9,903 nt of DNA, taken from positions 1 to 9,903 of the forward strand of contig CAISVS010000151.1 of NCBI GenBank assembly GCA_903889015.1, written 5' to 3'. The DNA comes from an uncultured bacterium (GTDB taxonomy: Bacteria > Patescibacteriota > Saccharimonadia > Saccharimonadales > Saccharimonadaceae). A program made the translations under genes and the position numbers. The notes under the pieces are model-generated. The model worked only from the letters and a program-made list of their open reading frames with translations, was not told the DNA's origin and ran no database searches. Positions 6,758 to 9,903 of this stretch are shown here, piece after piece. Every line of letters begins with the position of its first letter. Within the stretch, counting starts at the first letter, position 1.

Positions 6758-7195
6758 ATGAAAATTATCAATGGTGTTGGATTATTGCTATTTGACAGCC
6801 TCGGCAGAATGTTTTTGCTTGAGGAATTAATTGCAAAACCGCACATTAACAAACTGGCGGGAATGCTTAGTTGTCCACTCGAGACAATGAAGCCAAATGA
6901 GTCAAAAGATGATGCAATGGAACGTATGATTTTTGAGGAAATCGGCGTAATAATTACGCCAACACCAAAAATTTTTGACACGTTGCTAATCAGATTGAGC
7001 GAGGAATATTCAGTGCTTTTATCTATGTATGTAGGTAAAAGTGACGAAAGTTTTATATCGTGTCCTAATGATACAGATGTCAAACATTTCGGCTGGATGT
7101 ACCCCGTCAATGTCTTGCGACTAAACCCGCAAAAACGAAGAATTGAAGTAAGCCCAATCTTGGATGCTTACTTCAAATTTGTTAACGGTGTGTAA
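6758..7195 (+). CDS. small Nudix-like protein with a degenerate Nudix box
   Basis: 145-aa single-domain protein. Numbering from the ATG at 6758, the N-terminal strand INGVGLLLFDSLGRMFLLEE (4-23) and AGMLSCPLETMKPNESKDDAMERMIFEEIGV (34-64) align with the Nudix pattern GX5EX7REUXEEXGU. The Glu of the GE pair (Glu48), Arg56, Glu60-Glu61 and Gly63 are kept, but the first Gly is Glu42 and the Glu of the RE pair is Met57. Two metal-binding Glu remain, so it may still hydrolyse a nucleoside diphosphate-X or prenyl-type substrate, or may only bind one. WMYPVNVLRL (113-122) resembles the usual Nudix C-terminal W...E strand. It has its own promoter and strong SD, and converges on the IPK gene with a shared terminator. 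An IPP-isomerase role was considered, since those are also Nudix folds, but the required Cys-x-His-Pro block is absent. Confidence 0.7.
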   Translation: MKIINGVGLLLFDSLGRMFLLEELIAKPHINKLAGMLSCPLETMKPNESKDDAMERMIFEEIGVIITPTPKIFDTLLIRLSEEYSVLLSMYVGKSDESFISCPNDTDVKHFGWMYPVNVLRLNPQKRRIEVSPILDAYFKFVNGV

Positions 7196-7214
7196 TGGTA
7201 ACCCATTACACACC
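7187..7214. terminator. shared bidirectional terminator between the Nudix-like and IPK genes
   Basis: Perfect 12-bp inverted repeat (7187-7198 with 7203-7214) around the loop TAAC. On the plus strand it is followed by TATTTTAT, a reasonable U tract; on the minus strand the tract is poorer. The left arm includes the Nudix stop codon TAA (7193-7195), and the right arm ends 5 nt before the IPK stop. Confidence 0.8.
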
Positions 7215-7218
7215 TATT

Positions 7219-8016
7219 TTATATCTGAATAATCGTCCCATCGTCAATATCATTAAAAGCTCGACTAATAAAACCGGCGCTGAATCCGTTACATACCACA
7301 ACTTGCTTTAATGATTTTGGAATATCATTACCAGACAACACGGCAATCTTGTTTTTAAGACCACCCGTTACATCGACGTTATGTGATCCAGATAACGTCA
7401 CTTTATTATTAGTAGTAATGGAATCTAACGTAATTGATTTTATTATTATTGCATCACGATAAACATGCGGGTCTTTATCAAAAATTCCATCAATATCAGA
7501 TACAAAAACAATCTTACTGGCATTATATTTTTTTGCCAAATCAACAGCAATCACATCGCCCGAACAAATCGTCATCCCTAAAGTTTCGTCAAAAACTATT
7601 TCACCATACAGCAATGGGACACAATTTGAACCTAACGCTTGGTCAATAACATCATAAAAACATTTATTAATTTTACCGCCACGTTGAATAATCACCGATG
7701 CCGTATGAACTGGCGCAATATTAACACCGTGATTCAAAAATATTTCAGCTATTGCCAGATTTAGCTTTTGGTTAGCAACGTGTATTAATTGTGCACCTTC
7801 GATTTTCATAGAATCGTTTTTAGTGCCATTTTCCAGCTGATACTGCTTGGCTACCTGATGAGCGGCCGAGCCAGCACCATGAATAATAATCAATTGTATA
7901 TTTTTATTCACCGATAATGCCGCGGCGCAATCTTTGGCAATTTCAGTCAACAGCTTACGACGAATAAAAACGCCGGTGCGGTTTTTTTCAGTGACAATAC
8001 TGCCACCAATTTTCAA
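7219..8016 (-). CDS. ipk: isopentenyl phosphate kinase (amino-acid-kinase family)
   Basis: About 265 aa counted from a TTG at 8016. IPK phosphorylates isopentenyl phosphate with ATP to give IPP, the last step of the alternative mevalonate pathways, in the cytoplasm. Visible are KIGGSIVTEK (2-11, ATP phosphate loop), HGAGSAAHQVAKQYQLENG (46-64) in which His53 matches the catalytic His of archaeal IPK, SGD (152-154), VSDIDGIFDKDP (172-183) and DVTGGLKNK (215-223). Other amino-acid kinases such as fosfomycin or acetylglutamate kinases usually lack this His plus DVTGG pair. The TTG start cuts off most of the first beta strand, which archaeal IPKs begin as ILKxGGS. Open sequence upstream reads NKRTIILKIGGS, and GAGG (8048-8045) sits 7 nt before an ATT codon at 8037-8035, so the true start is probably ATT there (272 aa). 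It follows rny by about 50 nt and is probably co-transcribed. Confidence 0.85.
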   Translation of the reverse strand: MKIGGSIVTEKNRTGVFIRRKLLTEIAKDCAAALSVNKNIQLIIIHGAGSAAHQVAKQYQLENGTKNDSMKIEGAQLIHVANQKLNLAIAEIFLNHGVNIAPVHTASVIIQRGGKINKCFYDVIDQALGSNCVPLLYGEIVFDETLGMTICSGDVIAVDLAKKYNASKIVFVSDIDGIFDKDPHVYRDAIIIKSITLDSITTNNKVTLSGSHNVDVTGGLKNKIAVLSGNDIPKSLKQVVVCNGFSAGFISRAFNDIDDGTIIQI

Positions 8017-8040
8017 TATTATGGTTCTTTTGTTAATAAT

Positions 8041-8049
8041 CCTACCTCG
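8041..8049 (-). promoter_or_regulatory. Shine-Dalgarno-like sequence pointing to a non-ATG start for IPK
   Basis: Minus strand CGAGGTAGG in the rny-IPK gap. Its GAGG is 7 nt from ATT at 8037 and 4 nt from ATT at 8040, but about 28 nt from the TTG at 8016. No ATG or GTG lies in frame between this site and the conserved KIGGS motif. Confidence 0.45.
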
Positions 8050-8069
8050 GATGAGTGATTGATTTACAA

Positions 8070-9557
8070 CTATTTAGCAAACTCAATAGCACGGGTTTCA
8101 CGAATAACGTTAACTTTGATTGTACCAGGGTATTGCATTGTACTTTCAATTTTAACAGCGATATCACGAGCTAATTTAATAGCGCTTAAATCATCAATTG
8201 CTTTTGGACTGACAATAACGCGGACTTCGCGGCCAGCGCTAATAGCATAGGCTTTGTCGATGCCGTTAAATCCAAGAGCAATATTTTCCAAATCACGCAT
8301 ACGTTCAGTAAAGTTTTCAGCGCTAATATTACGGGCACCTGGACGAGCCGTCGATAGCGAGTCACACACACGAACAATCAAAGCTTCAGGTGTTGTAGCC
8401 TCGACATCATCATGGTGAGCTTCGATAGCGTGGGCAATTTCTTCAGACATGCCGTATTTGCGAGCAAATTCGGCAGCCAAGTGGTGATGTTTGCCTTCCA
8501 TCTTGTGTGTCACAGCTTTGCCTGTATCGTGTAACAAGGTTGCAATCTTGGTAATGCGAACATCAGCACCGATTTCTTCGGCAATTAAACCTGCCATATG
8601 AGCCATTTCGACACTATGCATCAAAACATTTTGACCGTAACTTGTTCGATATTTTAATTCACCTAGCAAACGTAACATTTCTTTGGGAATACCAACAACG
8701 CCAACTTCACGGGCAGCATCTTCACCGGCACGGTTGATTTCTTTGTTGATTTCTTGTTCGGCCTTAGCAACAACTTCTTCGATGCGTCCTGGGTGAATAC
8801 GGCCATCCTTCATCAACATTTCAAGGCTCATGCGAGCAACTTGACGACGAACTGGGTCAAATGAACTAAGGATAATCATACCTGGAGTGTCGTCAACCAA
8901 AATATCGACACCAGTGGCACGTTGCAAAGCTTGAATATTACGGCCTTCTTTGCCGATAATACGACCCTTCATTTCATCATCCGTTAATTTAACGGCGGTA
9001 ACAGTACGTTCAGCCGTAACTTCTGATGACATACGTTCCATTGCAGTAACCAAAATGGTCTGAGCAATATCTTCGGCTTCTTCTTTGGCATCGTTTTGCA
9101 ATTTATTAATCAAGCCAATCATGTCTTGTTTAATATCGCGCTCGGTCATTTGCATCAATTTATCAGCCGCATCTTCTTTGGTCAATTTAGCAATTTTTTC
9201 AAGTTTGTCTTGTTGTTTGACACGAATTTCACGAATTTCGTCTTTTAATTTTTCGACATCACGTTCTTCGGCACGAAGTTTTTCAGATCGTTTGTCGAGT
9301 TCATCCATTTTACGATCCAAGGTGACTTCACGTTCACCTAAACGACCTTCGGTTTTTTTCCACTCACGACGACGCTCGTTTTCAAGCTCCAGTACTTCGT
9401 CTTTGGCTTTTAATACGATTTCACTAGCTTTGGTTTTAGCTGAAGCTAATTCTTTTTCGACCTTTAATTTACCGCCGGTTTGTTGGCGTTTTTCGTAGGT
9501 GATTGTGCCTCCAACACCAACAAATACCGCAATTACGGCAATAATAATCTCTAACAT
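8070..9557 (-). CDS. rny: ribonuclease Y
   Basis: 495-aa membrane-tethered endoribonuclease that starts mRNA decay. It has an N-terminal membrane helix (2-20), a long charged coiled coil (~30-165), a KH RNA-binding domain with GRIIGKEGRNI (198-208), and an HD nuclease domain with NVLMHS (His314), LLHDTGKA (His343-Asp344), the HH pair at 381-382 and CDSLSTARPGAR (398-409, Asp399). The C-terminal segment with YAISAGREVRVIV (437-449) is also typical. The length and all domains match complete family members (the B. subtilis protein is about 520 aa). The ATG at 9557 is supported by AAAGGA 6 nt upstream. That site is part of a 6-bp hairpin, and a long AT-rich leader precedes it, so post-transcriptional control is possible. 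IPK follows on the same strand after about 50 nt. Confidence 0.97.
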   Translation of the reverse strand: MLEIIIAVIAVFVGVGGTITYEKRQQTGGKLKVEKELASAKTKASEIVLKAKDEVLELENERRREWKKTEGRLGEREVTLDRKMDELDKRSEKLRAEERDVEKLKDEIREIRVKQQDKLEKIAKLTKEDAADKLMQMTERDIKQDMIGLINKLQNDAKEEAEDIAQTILVTAMERMSSEVTAERTVTAVKLTDDEMKGRIIGKEGRNIQALQRATGVDILVDDTPGMIILSSFDPVRRQVARMSLEMLMKDGRIHPGRIEEVVAKAEQEINKEINRAGEDAAREVGVVGIPKEMLRLLGELKYRTSYGQNVLMHSVEMAHMAGLIAEEIGADVRITKIATLLHDTGKAVTHKMEGKHHHLAAEFARKYGMSEEIAHAIEAHHDDVEATTPEALIVRVCDSLSTARPGARNISAENFTERMRDLENIALGFNGIDKAYAISAGREVRVIVSPKAIDDLSAIKLARDIAVKIESTMQYPGTIKVNVIRETRAIEFAK

Positions 9558-9564
9558 GGTTAAT

Positions 9565-9581
9565 CCTTTCCTCGCGAAAGG
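9565..9581 (-). promoter_or_regulatory. rny: hairpin covering the rny ribosome-binding site
   Basis: In the mRNA, CCUUUC (from 9581 to 9576) can pair with GAAAGG (9570 to 9565) over 6 bp around the loop GCGAG. The 3' arm contains most of the AAAGGA Shine-Dalgarno sequence, 6 nt before the start codon, so closing the hairpin should lower translation of RNase Y. Control of this kind is inferred, not shown. Confidence 0.5.
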
Positions 9582-9664
9582 CCCACTTCGGTATTAATTT
9601 CCAGTATTAAATGCTTGAATTAAAATTTCAGTTAGCCTGTAGCGTCGGTTTCAAAGTTATTCAG

Positions 9665-9689
9665 AGTCCAAATGGACTATATATATAGT
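9665..9689. repeat. overlapping palindromes AGTCC/GGACT and a 14-bp AT palindrome
   Basis: AGTCCAAATGGACT (9665-9678, 5-bp stem with 4-nt loop) overlaps the perfect 14-bp palindrome ACTATATATATAGT (9676-9689). They lie in the leader upstream of rny beside a T-rich tract (9694-9699). Together they could be a dimer-binding operator, a melting-prone promoter segment, or two competing hairpins. Confidence 0.6.
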
Positions 9690-9821
9690 AGCCTTTTTTA
9701 TATAAAATGTACAAGTAATTAATTTCCATTTAAATTTTCGTATATATTTTTACAACACCACCCAACATTCAATCATTCCTCTGAATGTCCTGTTTGTCTG
9801 ACGCGCTAAAACTAACTGAAT

Positions 9822-9902
9822 TTATTCTTTGTAATCTGCGGAACGACCTTCCTGTATGGTACGCGTGGACGGTACCATAAAGTGAAGATCGCCTTCACGC
9901 CA
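9822..9902 (-). CDS. possible C-terminal fragment of an unrecognised protein (runs off the window)
   Basis: One minus-strand frame is open from the window edge to TAA at 9824-9822 and gives a 26-residue hydrophilic tail beginning WREGDLHFM and ending in SADYKE. It would lie upstream of rny on the same strand. I do not recognise the family. A second frame, stopping at 9812, is also open over this short distance, and three consecutive inverted repeats in the same place leave room for a structured RNA instead of coding. Base composition is visibly less AT-rich than the rny leader, which mildly favours a functional segment. Confidence 0.3.
   Translation of the reverse strand, partial: WREGDLHFMVPSTRTIQEGRSADYKE
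9838..9898. repeat. three consecutive small inverted repeats at the right edge
   Basis: GTGAAG/CTTCAC (9882-9887 with 9893-9898, loop 5), TATGGTAC/GTACCATA (9855-9862 with 9872-9879, loop 9) and GGAA/TTCC (9840-9843 with 9849-9852, loop 5) are packed into about 60 nt. No poly-T tract follows in either direction, so an ordinary terminator is not indicated. Confidence 0.55.
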
Positions 9903-9903
9903 A

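Larger units (their letters stand above)
9558..9821 (-). other. AT-rich leader/promoter region upstream of rny
   Basis: No gene is supported in these 264 nt. They hold the RBS hairpin (9565-9581), the palindromes at 9665-9689, AT-rich tracts that could contain promoters, and an inverted repeat ACATTCA/TGAATGT (7 bp, around 9765-9790) that could fold 3' of the upstream gene. A weak promoter candidate on the minus strand is TTGTAC, an 18-nt spacer, then TACTAT, just before the 14-bp palindrome; no hexamer pair is convincing. An 11-nt direct repeat ATTAATTTCCA occurs at 9593-9603 and 9718-9728. Confidence 0.5.

Noticed and set aside
6721..7110. 129-aa open frame on the minus strand opposite the Nudix-like gene
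   Set aside because: The plus-strand frame has a promoter, an SD, Nudix motifs and a terminator; the antisense frame has no recognisable features.
6758..7195. Type 1 IPP isomerase assignment for the Nudix-like gene, suggested by the neighbouring IPK
   Set aside because: The Cys-x-His-Pro segment and the REL/ELG pattern of IDI-1 are absent, and the protein is shorter than IDI-1.
9085..9498. 137-aa open frame on the plus strand, serine-rich
   Set aside because: It is antisense to the RNase Y coiled coil; the Ser/Arg-rich composition is a by-product of Glu/Lys-rich codons on the other strand, and there is no RBS.
1..9903. CRISPR arrays, insertion sequences, phage or toxin-antitoxin genes
   Set aside because: No regularly spaced repeats, transposase motifs or paired small genes were seen on either strand.

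Overview
The window looks like a stretch of a small-genome, AT-rich bacterium, most likely a Candidate Phyla Radiation (Patescibacteria) lineage such as Saccharibacteria. The grounds are tight gene packing, an RNase Y, an archaeal-type isopentenyl phosphate kinase, a GT39-like membrane glycosyltransferase, and several genes without a Shine-Dalgarno sequence. TGA ends the PAP2 gene at its natural C-terminus, so UGA is a stop here and the UGA=Gly lineages (SR1/Gracilibacteria) are unlikely. The taxonomic placement is inference; no rRNA or phylogenetic marker is present apart from RNase Y.

Left edge (1-244): a complete tRNA-Pro(TGG) with encoded CCA, a long bidirectional hairpin terminator, and then an inverted copy of exactly the T-arm plus 3' acceptor strand of that tRNA. 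This is the most unusual non-coding feature of the window. Next (245-1585, +) is a polytopic GT-C glycosyltransferase. It converges on a four-gene minus-strand block running 6638 to 1599: galT-like uridylyltransferase, P-type cation ATPase, PAP2-type membrane phosphatase and membrane-anchored alpha/beta hydrolase. The last three are nearly gapless or overlapping and look like one operon.

Middle (6639-7218): a divergent promoter region, a small Nudix-like protein with a degenerate catalytic box (+), and a perfect 12-bp hairpin terminator shared with the convergent kinase gene.

Right (7219-9903, minus): RNase Y followed after a short gap by an isopentenyl phosphate kinase whose natural start is not ATG. 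RNase Y has a long, AT-rich leader with a 14-bp palindrome and a hairpin that covers part of its ribosome-binding site. At the right edge is a possible C-terminal fragment of another minus-strand gene that coincides with three consecutive small inverted repeats.

Functionally, several genes fit polyprenyl-lipid and envelope metabolism: IPK makes IPP from isopentenyl phosphate, PAP2 proteins dephosphorylate lipid (pyro)phosphates, GT-C enzymes use polyprenyl-phosphate sugars, and GalT feeds nucleotide sugars. That link is an inference from families, not from one shared operon. I saw no CRISPR array, insertion sequence, phage gene or clear defence system; the window is mainly core and semi-core genes with a few odd regulatory structures.
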